From Flexivirga endophytica (GTDB lineage Bacteria; Actinomycetota; Actinomycetes; Actinomycetales; Dermatophilaceae): 64,000 nucleotides of DNA. Below the pieces are notes generated by a model. The model saw nothing but the letters and a program-made list of their open reading frames with translations, searched no databases and was not told where the DNA came from. The stretch's first letter is position 1. Each line of letters opens with the position of its first letter. Below, one piece after another: positions 50,764 through 59,008 of this stretch. Made by a program: the position numbers and the translations under genes. The stretch lies in contig NZ_BMHI01000005.1 of the NCBI RefSeq assembly GCF_014640635.1, forward strand, positions 62,001-126,000. The letters are read 5' to 3'.

Positions 50764-52056
50764 GTGACAGTGCACGAGAGGGGGCGCGCGACGGTGGGGA
50801 CCGACGACGCGGGGCGATCAGCGCTGCCACCGTTGCGGCACAACCGGGACTACGCCTACCTGATCGCCGGTGGCGCCGTCTCGAGTCTGGGCAGCCGGAT
50901 GAGCAACATCGCCTTCCCGCTCATCACGCTGGCGGCCACGGGTAGCCCGTTCGCGGTCGGTCTGGTCGCCGGAACTGCCACGATGGCACTGGTTCTCATC
51001 GGCATTCCCGCCGGAGCGCTGGTCGACCGCTGGGATCGGCGCCGCACGATGATCGCCGCTGCATCGCTGGGCGGCATCGCTTATCTGTCGGTCGCTCTCG
51101 CGGCGTTCGCAGATCGCGTGACCGTGCCTCACCTGATGCTCGCTGCCGCGTGCGGCGGCATCGCCAACAGCTTCTACACCCCGGCGGAGCAGGTCGCCGT
51201 GCGCAATGTCGTCCGCAGGGACGACATCCCTCGAGCGGCGGTCAACAACCAGGTGCGGTCGGCGACGGCCGGTCTGGCCGGACCGCCGATCGGCGGCTTC
51301 CTCTTCGGCATCACCCGTGGGCTGCCGATGGCCGCCGATGCGATCACCTATGCCATCGCGATCTTCTGCGCGCTGCGAGTCCGGACAACGCTGCCCGGCA
51401 AAGCCCGCTCGGACCGGGAGGCGCTGCTGCCCTCCATCCGCACGGGGCTCAGCTTCCTGTTCCAGCATCAGTTGCTGCGCACCATCACGCTGCTGTCCAC
51501 GGTGCTCAACTTCGCCGGCACCGGCTTGGTCGTCTCGGTGACCATCACCATGCAGCAGCGAGGCACGGCGCCGGCGTGGATCGGCGCCGTTTCGAGTTCG
51601 ATGGCGGTCTCGATGCTGGTCGCGTCCTTGCTGTCCGGCCGGATCCTGGCGCACCTGAGCGTCGGGCTGCTGATGTTCCTCACGCCCATCGTCGGTGCGG
51701 TCGCGTTCGCCGGCATGGCGTTCGTGCATGCGCCGCTGCTGCTGATGCTGCTGATGGCGTGTGCGACCTTCCTGCTCGCGCCGTGCAACGCGGCGGTGGT
51801 TTCGGTGCTCACCTCGCGGACCCCCGAGGACCGCCTCGGCCGGGTGATGAGCGCGGACAACGTGCTCTCGCTCGTGCTGACCGCGCTGGCGCCCGCGACG
51901 ATGGGCTTCTTGATCGGCGCCGCCGGTGGTGAGCGTGCGATGGTCGGCTTCGCGGCGTTGCTCGTGGTGTCCGGTGTGCTGGTGCTGCCGTTCCCGCGGT
52001 TGATGCGTATGTCGGCGGTCACCGGCAGGGACGACACCGCTTCAGAGGCGGCCTGA
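50764..52056 (+). CDS. MFS exporter (ENTS-like)
   Basis: A 430-residue transporter with about twelve helices. YLIAGGAVSSLGSRMSNIAF starts helix 1, GIPAGALVDRWDRRRTMIAA is the MFS loop motif, and AEQVAVRNVVRRDDIPRAAV with RSATAGLAGPPIGGFLF are typical of the enterobactin exporter/MDR branch. The substrate is probably a drug or siderophore-like molecule, exported. Start choice: GTG 50764 (AAGGTG 9 nt upstream) or GTG 50794 (AGGGGG 11 nt upstream). It ends 6 bp before the convergent Maf gene. Confidence 0.88.
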   Translation: MTVHERGRATVGTDDAGRSALPPLRHNRDYAYLIAGGAVSSLGSRMSNIAFPLITLAATGSPFAVGLVAGTATMALVLIGIPAGALVDRWDRRRTMIAAASLGGIAYLSVALAAFADRVTVPHLMLAAACGGIANSFYTPAEQVAVRNVVRRDDIPRAAVNNQVRSATAGLAGPPIGGFLFGITRGLPMAADAITYAIAIFCALRVRTTLPGKARSDREALLPSIRTGLSFLFQHQLLRTITLLSTVLNFAGTGLVVSVTITMQQRGTAPAWIGAVSSSMAVSMLVASLLSGRILAHLSVGLLMFLTPIVGAVAFAGMAFVHAPLLLMLLMACATFLLAPCNAAVVSVLTSRTPEDRLGRVMSADNVLSLVLTALAPATMGFLIGAAGGERAMVGFAALLVVSGVLVLPFPRLMRMSAVTGRDDTASEAA

Positions 52057-52062
52057 GCGACC

Positions 52063-52692
52063 TCAGTCGCGCAGCTGATCGAAGGTCACACCGACCTCGC
52101 CGAGCATCTCGCGCAGGACCGGCAGGCTCAAGCCGACCACGTTGTGGTGGTCGCCCTCGATGCGACGGACGAACGGTCCGCCGAGGCCGTCGATCGTGAA
52201 CGCGCCTGCGACGTGCAGCGGTTCGCCGGTGCCGACATACGCCTCGATCTCCGCGTCGGTGAGATCGGCGAAGTGCACGACCGTCGAGGCGACGACGCCG
52301 AACGTCGCACCGGTCGACTCCTCCCGACCATCGACCAGCCAGTGGCCGGTGTGTAGCGAGCCGGAGCGCCCGCGCATCTGTCGCCATCGGTCGATGGCCT
52401 CTGCGGCATCGGCGGGTTTGCCGAATGTCGCGTCCTCGAACTCCAGCACCGAATCACAGCCCAGGACCAACGCATCGGCATCGGTGTCGGACGCCACGGC
52501 CTCGCACTTGGCACGCGCCAGCAGCAGCGCGACGTCGTCCGCGGCGAGGGTCGCGCCGAGACCTTCCTCGGCGGCCGCGATGACGGCGCGCTCGTCGACA
52601 TCGGACACGATCACTTCCGGTTCGACACCGGCCGATCGCAATGTCGTGAGGCGGGCGGGGGAGGCGGAGGCGAGGACGAGGTCGACAGTCAC
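52063..52692 (-). CDS. maf: Maf-family nucleoside triphosphate pyrophosphatase
   Basis: A 209-residue house-cleaning pyrophosphatase that hydrolyses dTTP/UTP or modified nucleotides to monophosphate. Landmarks: LVLASASPARLTTLRSAGVE (phosphate loop), VSDVDERAV, LVLGCDSVLEFE with the catalytic Asp, FGKPADAAEA, GRSGSLHTGHWLV and IDGLGGPFVRRIEGDHHNVV. The GTG at 52692 begins right before the motif. In actinobacteria maf is often near accA3, accD and birA, which occur elsewhere in this window. It is downstream of the antiporter gene on the same strand, with a 97 bp gap that shows no gene. Confidence 0.93.
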   Translation of the reverse strand: MTVDLVLASASPARLTTLRSAGVEPEVIVSDVDERAVIAAAEEGLGATLAADDVALLLARAKCEAVASDTDADALVLGCDSVLEFEDATFGKPADAAEAIDRWRQMRGRSGSLHTGHWLVDGREESTGATFGVVASTVVHFADLTDAEIEAYVGTGEPLHVAGAFTIDGLGGPFVRRIEGDHHNVVGLSLPVLREMLGEVGVTFDQLRD

Positions 52693-52789
52693 GACCGACA
52701 AGCTTATGGGCAGCGGTGCGGCCACGCGGCGTTCCGCGGTGAGGAAGTCAGCCGAGGACATGCTGAGGCGGCGTGCAGCGTTGAGGGAC

Positions 52790-54676
52790 TCAGCCAAGGA
52801 CACTGTCCGCGAAGCACCAGCGCCAGCCCTCGCCGGGCTCGAAGGAACGCATCACCGGGTGGTCGGTCTCGGCGTAGTGCTTGCTGGCGTGCTTGCCGAC
52901 CGAGGAGTCGCAGCAGCCGACGTGGCCGCAGGCCAGGCACAACCGCAGGTGTACCCAGACCGTGCCGTCGCGCAGGCACTCCTCGCAGCCCTCCGGGGTG
53001 TTGGGGTCGACGGCGAACGGCGCATCGGCGAGGTGCTCACAACCGAACTGGCGTTCTTCGGGCGTGAGCAGGACGCGCTCGTTCAAGGCTTCGTCGTGGT
53101 CCCGCACCCTGGCAATCATAGATTCCTCGACGTCGAGCAGCTGCATGACTTGCTGCAGGACATCGTGGTCCATGATGCCCTTGTCGCGCAGCTTGAGGAC
53201 CTTGGCGCGTTCGGCCTCCAGCATGGCCGAGCGCAGTCGGCGGTAGGCATCCGACGGTGTCTCGCTGGTGTCGTCGCTGTGCCCCAGCCGCTCCCAGGCG
53301 AGGTTGGCCCGCCGGGTGCCCTGGTGCCGCAGCGAGATGAGGACCTGCTCCGGGACCTCGAACTCGCTGTCGTCCAGCTCCTCGTCCAAGCGCCGGTTGC
53401 CTGCGTTGACCGCGGCCTGGGTGAGCTGTGCGGTCTGCAGGGCGTCCTCGCGTGGATCGGGGCCGTGCAGGTCGAGTCTGCGGGAGAGGAAACCGAGCGA
53501 GAACCCTTGCAGCACCAGCGTTCCCACCGTCACGAACAAAGCGATGAAGACCATCGCCTGGCGTTCCGGCGTCTCGCGCGGCAGCAGGAATGCCGCCGCG
53601 AGGGTCACCACGCCGCGCATGCCCGCCCAGGACGCGATCGCGGTCTCACGCCCGGACATCGCCGTGCTCGACCACCCCATCCGCCGGCTGACGATCTCCG
53701 AGCCGAGCAACCAGATCGGGCGCAGCGCCATGACGGTCAGCAGCACCAGCACCGCGATCGCGAAGGTGCGACCGAGGCCGCTGCCGGAATGCCGCACGCC
53801 CTCGACGATGGTCCGGGTCTGCAGGCCGATCAGCAGGAAGACCATGTTCTCCAGCAGGAAGGTTATCGACGCCCAGTTCAGGCGTTCGGAGACCCGTGAC
53901 TGGGCGGTCTGGATCTTCGGCGCGGCGTGGCTGGTGGCGACGCCGCAGACCACGGCCGCGATGACGCCGGACGCGTGCACCTCCTCGGCCGGCAGGTAGG
54001 CGATCCACGGGCTGAGGAAGCTCAGCGCGACCACCGTGACGGTGTCGGTCACGTGTCGCCATACCCACGAGACGAGGAGGTAGGCGACGAAGCCGATCGC
54101 CGCACCTCCGACCGAGGCCCACAGGAAGTCCCTTCCGGCAGTGAAAACCGTTGTGGCGCCGGCACCTCCGGCGATCAGCCCCTTGGCCGTGTTGACCGTG
54201 ACGAGGGCGGTCGCGTCGTTGAAGAGCGACTCGCCCTCGAGCACCGACACCACCCGGCGGGGCAGGCCGATGCGCCGGGCGACCGCGGTGGCAGCGACCG
54301 CGTCCGGCGGGGCGACCACCGCACCCAGCGCGACCGCCGCCGCGAACGGCACGTCCAGCAGCTTCCACGCCACCAGCGCCACACCGAATGCCGTGAAGAG
54401 CACCAGCAGGACCGACATCTGCAGGATCTGCCGTCGCTCCCGGCTGAGGTCGATCAGTGAGGTGTTGGACGCCGCGGCGAACAGCAGCGGCGGGAGGAAC
54501 CCGAGCAGGACGATCTCGGGGTCGACCTCGAACGGGTAGGGCATGAACGGCAGGAACGAGACCACCGCACCCACCGCGACCAGCAACAGCGGCGCGGACA
54601 GTCGGATCCAGCGCGCGATGGTCGCGAGCACGACCACCGAGGCGGTCAGCAGGAAGATCGGCAGGGCGATGTGCAC
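52790..54676 (-). CDS. Na+/H+ antiporter (CPA1/NhaP) fused to a UBP-type zinc finger
   Basis: A 628-residue protein. The membrane domain (1-410, about 12 helices) has GFLPPLLFAAASNTSLIDL, VVAPPDAVAATAVARRIGLP (the ion-binding Asp region), GESLFNDATALVTVNTAKGL and MRGVVTLAAAFLLP. A charged cytoplasmic helical region follows. The last 85 residues form a complete UBP-type zinc finger: CEHL, CEEC, CLACGHVGCC, HASKHYAETDHPVM, then the GEGWRWCFAD end. UBP fingers bind ubiquitin C-termini in eukaryotes, while in bacteria the ligand is unknown, so this end is a candidate regulatory domain of the transporter. Confidence 0.93.
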   Translation of the reverse strand: MHIALPIFLLTASVVVLATIARWIRLSAPLLLVAVGAVVSFLPFMPYPFEVDPEIVLLGFLPPLLFAAASNTSLIDLSRERRQILQMSVLLVLFTAFGVALVAWKLLDVPFAAAVALGAVVAPPDAVAATAVARRIGLPRRVVSVLEGESLFNDATALVTVNTAKGLIAGGAGATTVFTAGRDFLWASVGGAAIGFVAYLLVSWVWRHVTDTVTVVALSFLSPWIAYLPAEEVHASGVIAAVVCGVATSHAAPKIQTAQSRVSERLNWASITFLLENMVFLLIGLQTRTIVEGVRHSGSGLGRTFAIAVLVLLTVMALRPIWLLGSEIVSRRMGWSSTAMSGRETAIASWAGMRGVVTLAAAFLLPRETPERQAMVFIALFVTVGTLVLQGFSLGFLSRRLDLHGPDPREDALQTAQLTQAAVNAGNRRLDEELDDSEFEVPEQVLISLRHQGTRRANLAWERLGHSDDTSETPSDAYRRLRSAMLEAERAKVLKLRDKGIMDHDVLQQVMQLLDVEESMIARVRDHDEALNERVLLTPEERQFGCEHLADAPFAVDPNTPEGCEECLRDGTVWVHLRLCLACGHVGCCDSSVGKHASKHYAETDHPVMRSFEPGEGWRWCFADSVLG

Positions 54677-54796
54677 GAGAGGTCACTCTGCGCCGGCGTT
54701 GCGCGTCGCCGGCTCCCCGCAACGCGGACGCATCCCGAACCTCTGGTGCCTGTGCCAATTCACCTTCACCGGGTCATCCTTGCAGTAAGAAGGAGG

Positions 54797-56449
54797 TCAC
54801 AGAGTGCCCAGGACCGCGCCCCGCAGCGTGTCGAGGCCCACCGAGCCGATGTCGAGCGCGCGACGGTGGAATGCCTTGAGGTCGAAGTCGGCGCCTTCGG
54901 CGGCGCGTGCCTCGTCGCGCAGCTGCAACCAGATCCGCTCACCGATCTTGTATGACGGAGCCTGTCCCGGCCAGCCGAGGTAACGGTCCAGCTCGAACCG
55001 CAGGAACCCCTCACCCATGTCGCAGTGCGCGTTGAGGAACGCCCACGCCTTGTCGTAGGTCCATGCCCCGCCGCCGAGTTCCTCCGGTGCGTCGAACCCG
55101 CAGTGCACACCGATGTCCAGCACGACGCGGGCTGCGCGCAGGGACTGCCCGTCCAGCATGCCGAGTTTGTTGCCCGGGTCCTGCAGGTAGCCGAGGTCGT
55201 CCATCAGCCGTTCGGCATACAGGGCCCAACCCTCGCCGTGGCCGGAGCACCACACGTCGAGCCGCCGCCAGGAATTGAGCAGAGCGGAGCGGAAGATCGT
55301 CTGGCCGTTCTGCAGGTGATGTCCCGGGACACCCTCGTGGTAGACGGTGGTCAGCTCACGCCAGGTGCTGAAGTCTTCCTCGCCCTTGGGCACCGACCAC
55401 CACATGCGCCCGGGGCGGGAGAAGTCCTCGCTGGGTGAGGTGTAGTAAATGCCGCCGGATTGTGTTGGGGCGATGCAGCATTCGATGGTGCGGGCGGGCT
55501 CGGGGATGTCGAAGTGGGAGCCGCCGAGGTTCGCAATCGCCTCGTCGGCCTTGCCCTGCATCCAGCGCTGCAGTTCGTCGGTGCCGTGCAACGTGTAGTC
55601 CGGGTCGGAGTCGAGGACCGCCATGGCCTGCTTGACAGTCGCGCCGGGCTTGATCTGCTCGGCGATCTGCTGCATCTGGTCGGTGATGCGGGCCAGCTCC
55701 TCCTGGCCCCACGCGTAGGTCTCCTCGAGGTCGACCGTGGCACCGAGGAAATAGCGGGAGTGCAACGAGTAGGCGTCCCGGCCACAGGCATCCGACTCGG
55801 GCGCGAGCGGCAGGATCTCGGCCTGCAGCCGGTCGCCCGCCTTAGCGTATGCCGCGGCCGCCTCGTCGATCGCATCGGCGATCTGTGGGTGCTGCTCCTT
55901 CAAGATGGCGAAGTAGCCCTCGGGCGCGGTGTGGTCCTTGGTCTGCTGGATGCACGCTCGGACCTGCCGGACCGGACTGACCACATCCTTGTCGGCTGCG
56001 ACGTGCAGCGACTCGAACCACTGGTCCAGCGCGCGCGGGACCGCGCGCATGCGGCGGCCGATCGTGTCGATCTGCTCGGCGGTGTCGGTCGGCATCAGGT
56101 CGAAGATGTCGCGGATGTCCTGCAACGGAGAGGCGATCACGTTCAGCGAGGCGTGCTGGAGGTGGGCGTCATACAGCTCGACGTCCAGGCCGAGGCGCTC
56201 GCGCATTGCGTCAACGGTCACCTTGTCGACGTCGTCGGCGGCGGTGACGCCGTCCAGGGCCTGCAGCGTCTCGCGGTGCAGTTGGTGCGTTCGAGCCAGT
56301 CCGGCGGGGGAGAAGTCGTCCAGCTCGTCCTGCCGGTCGGGCGACCCGAGGTAGGTGCCCCACATCGGCGAGAGCGCGAGGGCCTTTTCGTGGAAGCCGT
56401 TGGCGATGGCGTCGACGGGTGTGGGCGTGCGTGCGAGATCGTCTGTCAC
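54797..56449 (-). CDS. DUF885-family metallopeptidase-like protein
   Basis: A 550-residue cytoplasmic protein without a signal peptide. The zinc-binding helix is in LTTVYHEGVPGHHLQNGQTI (HExxxGHH type), followed by HGEGWALYAERLMDDLGYL, both standard for DUF885. The N-terminal half has repeated helical segments. GRDAYSLHSRYFLGATVDL precedes the metal motif. Members are assumed to be zinc peptidases; a substrate is not known. The start is GTG 56449. It is divergent from the MOSC gene and upstream of the antiporter gene. The 120 bp gap between its stop and the antiporter start contains a hairpin-forming GCCGGCG...CGCCGGC. Confidence 0.9.
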   Translation of the reverse strand: MTDDLARTPTPVDAIANGFHEKALALSPMWGTYLGSPDRQDELDDFSPAGLARTHQLHRETLQALDGVTAADDVDKVTVDAMRERLGLDVELYDAHLQHASLNVIASPLQDIRDIFDLMPTDTAEQIDTIGRRMRAVPRALDQWFESLHVAADKDVVSPVRQVRACIQQTKDHTAPEGYFAILKEQHPQIADAIDEAAAAYAKAGDRLQAEILPLAPESDACGRDAYSLHSRYFLGATVDLEETYAWGQEELARITDQMQQIAEQIKPGATVKQAMAVLDSDPDYTLHGTDELQRWMQGKADEAIANLGGSHFDIPEPARTIECCIAPTQSGGIYYTSPSEDFSRPGRMWWSVPKGEEDFSTWRELTTVYHEGVPGHHLQNGQTIFRSALLNSWRRLDVWCSGHGEGWALYAERLMDDLGYLQDPGNKLGMLDGQSLRAARVVLDIGVHCGFDAPEELGGGAWTYDKAWAFLNAHCDMGEGFLRFELDRYLGWPGQAPSYKIGERIWLQLRDEARAAEGADFDLKAFHRRALDIGSVGLDTLRGAVLGTL

Positions 56450-56555
56450 TCGAGCACGCTAACGCGGACGAAACGGCGTTGCACCGGGTTTGTCCGGCCG
56501 GGACAATCGCGGGGTGCTGTTCGCCAATGGTCCGGCTGAGTCCGGCGAGTCCGAG

Positions 56556-57218
56556 ATGCCCCGCGTGCTGTCGACGAACATCGGCCGAGCAGAACCGAAT
56601 CCAGCGAAAACCGTGCCCACTGGCATTCACAAACGCGCGGTCACGGAGATCAGCGTGCGTGCGCCGGGACCGAAACATGGCGGCTTCGGCAGCGGGGTGA
56701 TCGAAGATTTCATCGGGGACCGCGAGCACCACGGCGGGGATGATCAGGCGGTGTATGCCGTGGCGCGCGAGGAATTGGACTGGTGGAGCGCGCAGCTGGG
56801 CCGGCGGCTCGACGACGGCATGTTCGGCGAGAACCTCACGACCGTCGGGTTGGACGTGGACCGCGCGGTCATCGGCACACGGTGGTCGGTCGGGTCCGCT
56901 GTGCTGGAGGTGACCGGTCCGCGGATCCCGTGCGGCACCTTCCGTGTGCACATGGCTGAGCGCGGTTGGCTGAAGAGGTATGTCGAGCACGGCCTCTCCG
57001 GAGCGTACCTGCGGGTGGTGACGCCAGGCGTCATACGGCCGGGTGACGGTGTGCGGGTGCACGATCGCCCCGCGCACGGTGTGGGGGTGCCCACCGCGTT
57101 CCGGGCGTTCTACGGGGATGTCGACGCGATGCGGGCTGTGGTCGAGGCGGGTGTGTTGAACGCTGACGAGCGCGAGCAGATGGCGGAAAAAAATCACCCT
57201 CTCTTGACTGAGCGCTGA
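56556..57218 (+). CDS. MOSC-domain protein (YiiM-like)
   Basis: A 220-residue protein. The MOSC domain carries GDDQAVYAVAREELDWWSAQ and GMFGENLTTVGLDVDRAVIG. It then has TGPRIPCGTF with the conserved Cys that may carry sulfur or a molybdenum cofactor ligand; VTPGVIRPGDGVRV closes the barrel. YiiM relatives reduce N-hydroxylated compounds using a molybdenum cofactor. ATG 56556 fits the family start (PRVLSTNIGRAEPN); codons extend upstream to 56490 and a GTG at 56514 is possible. It is divergent from the DUF885 gene; the neighbour downstream is an unrelated nuclease. Confidence 0.9.
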   Translation: MPRVLSTNIGRAEPNPAKTVPTGIHKRAVTEISVRAPGPKHGGFGSGVIEDFIGDREHHGGDDQAVYAVAREELDWWSAQLGRRLDDGMFGENLTTVGLDVDRAVIGTRWSVGSAVLEVTGPRIPCGTFRVHMAERGWLKRYVEHGLSGAYLRVVTPGVIRPGDGVRVHDRPAHGVGVPTAFRAFYGDVDAMRAVVEAGVLNADEREQMAEKNHPLLTER

Positions 57219-57265
57219 CCCGAGCATCACTCGCGCATGACGTGCCGGGCGTAGCGTCGAGAACC

Positions 57266-57961
57266 ATGAAATGTCGCTTGCTCGTTGCAGTTTCAGCTGG
57301 TTCTGTCGCATTCGGTATGGCGGCGGCGACCACCCCCGCAGATGCCTCCGAGGTCGGGCACGTCTCGGGAACGGTGGCCGCCGCTCAACTGAAACTGGGC
57401 ATGTCGGGGACGTCCGCGGACGCGAAGGCCGATCTGCCGACGTTGACGGTCAAGGCGAAGGGTTCGATGGACGGGTACAGCCGCGACCTGTTCCCGCACT
57501 GGCGGGACGCGTCGACGTGGGGCTGGCCGGTCGAGCCGAACAACGCGTGCAATGCGCGCAACGCGGCGCTCTACCGGGACGGCGAGAACGTCACGATGTC
57601 GTCCACCTGCACCAGCTTGCAGGGCACGTGGGTCGATCCGTACGGCGCCGGGAAGTATGACGAGGCGTCCGACATCGACATCGATCACGTTGTGCCGCTT
57701 GGTGATGCCTACGCGACCGGCGCCGCGGCGTGGGACACCACGAAACGCACGCAGTACGCGAACGACCCATTGGTGCTCGTGTCGTCCGACGACTCGCTCA
57801 ACCAGTCCAAGGGCGACGACGACCCGTCGGAGTGGAAGCCGCCGAACAGCGCGTCGTTCTGTCTCTACGCCACGCGCTGGGTGCTGATCAAGGACAAGTA
57901 CGGGCTGTGGGTGACCAGTAGTGAGAAGAGCGCGCTGAACAGCATGCTTGCGACCTGCTGA
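57266..57961 (+). CDS. secreted HNH (DUF1524/GmrSD-C type) nuclease
   Basis: A 231-residue exported protein. The signal peptide MKCRLLVAVSAGSVAFGMA ends near PADASE. The mature part has SRDLFPHWRDASTWGWPVE and two Cys likely paired (NNACNAR, SSTCTSL). The HNH core DIDIDHVVPLGDAYATGAAA has paired Asp-His catalytic residues, followed by RTQYANDPLVLVSSDDSLNQ, KGDDDPSEWKPPN and final FCLY/ATC cysteines. This order matches secreted DUF1524 nucleases of actinobacteria. It would degrade external DNA, which complements the nucleoside uptake and RNase genes at the other end of the window. Confidence 0.92.
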   Translation: MKCRLLVAVSAGSVAFGMAAATTPADASEVGHVSGTVAAAQLKLGMSGTSADAKADLPTLTVKAKGSMDGYSRDLFPHWRDASTWGWPVEPNNACNARNAALYRDGENVTMSSTCTSLQGTWVDPYGAGKYDEASDIDIDHVVPLGDAYATGAAAWDTTKRTQYANDPLVLVSSDDSLNQSKGDDDPSEWKPPNSASFCLYATRWVLIKDKYGLWVTSSEKSALNSMLATC

Positions 57962-57983
57962 GCCGCGGCATGCGGGTCGTAGC

Positions 57984-58054
57984 GGTGAGGAACGAGCCCG
58001 CCTCATGCTGGTCGAGTAGGTCGAGCCGCTAGGCGAGACCGTATCGAGACCACC
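57984..58054. repeat. REP-like element between convergent genes
   Basis: GTGAGGAACGAGCCCG...GGTCGAGTAGGTCGAGCC...GACCGTATCGAGACCACC. The outer words GGTCGAG and CTCGATACGGTC-type arms are complementary. It belongs to the family at 11274-11320 and 42495-42620 and lies between the nuclease and P-loop genes, where it could end both transcripts. Confidence 0.75.
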
Positions 58055-58086
58055 TGTGGCTGTTGCGTTTTCGTGCGACCGTCGTT

Positions 58087-58629
58087 TCATTGGTCCTGTT
58101 CGAGCCGAGCACGGATCAGATCGGTTGTCGCCATGAGCGATCCACGAGCATCGACCCATACGGCATCGGGGCGAGTGTGACGAAGCTCGTCCAATGACCG
58201 TGCGAGTGCTTCGGCGTCCCGAGCGCCGACGAGCTGATTGTTCACGTCGTGTTCGGGACGATCAGGGCGTGCAGTGCGTGCGCCGATCCGTTCGGCGAGT
58301 GCGACGGCGTCGAGGTCAAGTACGAACTCGTGGAACCGAGCTCGGCACGCGACGGCAAGACTCTCGAGTTCCTCGATGAACGATGTCCGGGCGAGGTATT
58401 GCCCGATGAAGACATCGTGCCCGCTGGCAAGTTGCTCCTTGGCCGCAGCGACACTCAACCGCCTCGCGTGAAGGCCGGAGCGCAGTGGATCCTCGTCCCA
58501 GCGTCCCAGCGCATGCTTGATCGAGTCGATTTCGAGAGCGAACGCCAGCGGCTGTTCCGTGGCGAGCAGGGCAGCGATCGTTGACTTGCCGGAGCCCGGT
58601 GCTCCGTTGATCAGGATCAGTCGTGGCAT
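58087..58629 (-). CDS. P-loop kinase-like protein (AAA_33 type)
   Basis: A 180-residue protein beginning MPRLILINGAPGSGKSTIAA (Walker A at 9-16), with ALEIDSIKHALGRWDEDPL in the place where small kinases bind substrate. DVFIGQYLARTSFIEELESL gives the Walker-B-like strand, and the Arg-rich RIGARTARPDRPEH the lid. The size and pattern fit the zeta-toxin/gluconate-kinase-like AAA_33 group; no antitoxin gene is adjacent. A phosphotransfer to a small molecule is probable, substrate unknown. There is no clear operon partner. Confidence 0.82.
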   Translation of the reverse strand: MPRLILINGAPGSGKSTIAALLATEQPLAFALEIDSIKHALGRWDEDPLRSGLHARRLSVAAAKEQLASGHDVFIGQYLARTSFIEELESLAVACRARFHEFVLDLDAVALAERIGARTARPDRPEHDVNNQLVGARDAEALARSLDELRHTRPDAVWVDARGSLMATTDLIRARLEQDQ

Positions 58630-58652
58630 GCAGCAAGCGTAGGTGTCGCGTG

Positions 58653-58817
58653 CTATTCCTCGGAGTCCTCCGATGGCTCACTCCGAAGGTGTGTTTCCAG
58701 GCTCGACATCGTGCTCGAAGGCTGCTTCGAGGTCGATGTCATGGGTGTCCGCCAGGACGATGACCGACCACAGACAGCGAGCTCGTGCGCGACCGCCATG
58801 AATGCCTCGGCGGTCAT
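58653..58817 (-). pseudogene. short frame with scrambled MazG-like remnant
   Basis: An open frame of 54 codons starts in an ATGA overlap with the upstream small membrane gene and ends at TAG. Its middle is poor, but the other minus frame reads CLWSVIVLADTHDIDLEAAF, resembling the C-terminal helix of MazG-like pyrophosphohydrolases. The first frame contributes AHELA before it and MSSLETHLRSEPSEDSEE after it. Small deletions of net 3 nt would explain why three pieces of one ancestral C-terminus now lie in different frames. This is a reading by eye; a real 54-residue peptide is the alternative. Confidence 0.3.
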
Positions 58818-59008
58818 GGCCGTTGCGGGAACTGTTGTGGCTGTTGTGGTTTCGGCTTGGGTGGTTGTCGGTCGGCGAGCTGCTGCGATCGCCCACCGTC
58901 CCCGCCCTTGCTCAACTGGGACCAGCGCTGGATGACGGGTGCGACGACCGGCGCGCCGACGATGACCAGGGTGACGACCGCCAGGACGGCATTGCCGAGG
59001 AGGGTCAT
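58814..59008 (-). CDS. small membrane protein downstream of TSUP transporter
   Basis: A 64-residue protein with one membrane helix (AVLAVVTLVIVGAPVVAPVI) followed by a basic, Gln/Pro-rich tail (PPKPKPQQPQQFPQRP). Its ATG overlaps the TSUP stop by 4 nt (ATGA), so it is translated with the transporter and may be an accessory subunit. No known family. The start is supported only by the overlap. Confidence 0.55.
   Translation of the reverse strand: MTLLGNAVLAVVTLVIVGAPVVAPVIQRWSQLSKGGDGGRSQQLADRQPPKPKPQQPQQFPQRP

Noticed and set aside
58087-58629. Zeta-type toxin of a toxin-antitoxin pair
   Set aside because: The P-loop and size would allow it, but no epsilon-like antitoxin gene is adjacent and the motif set is too general.
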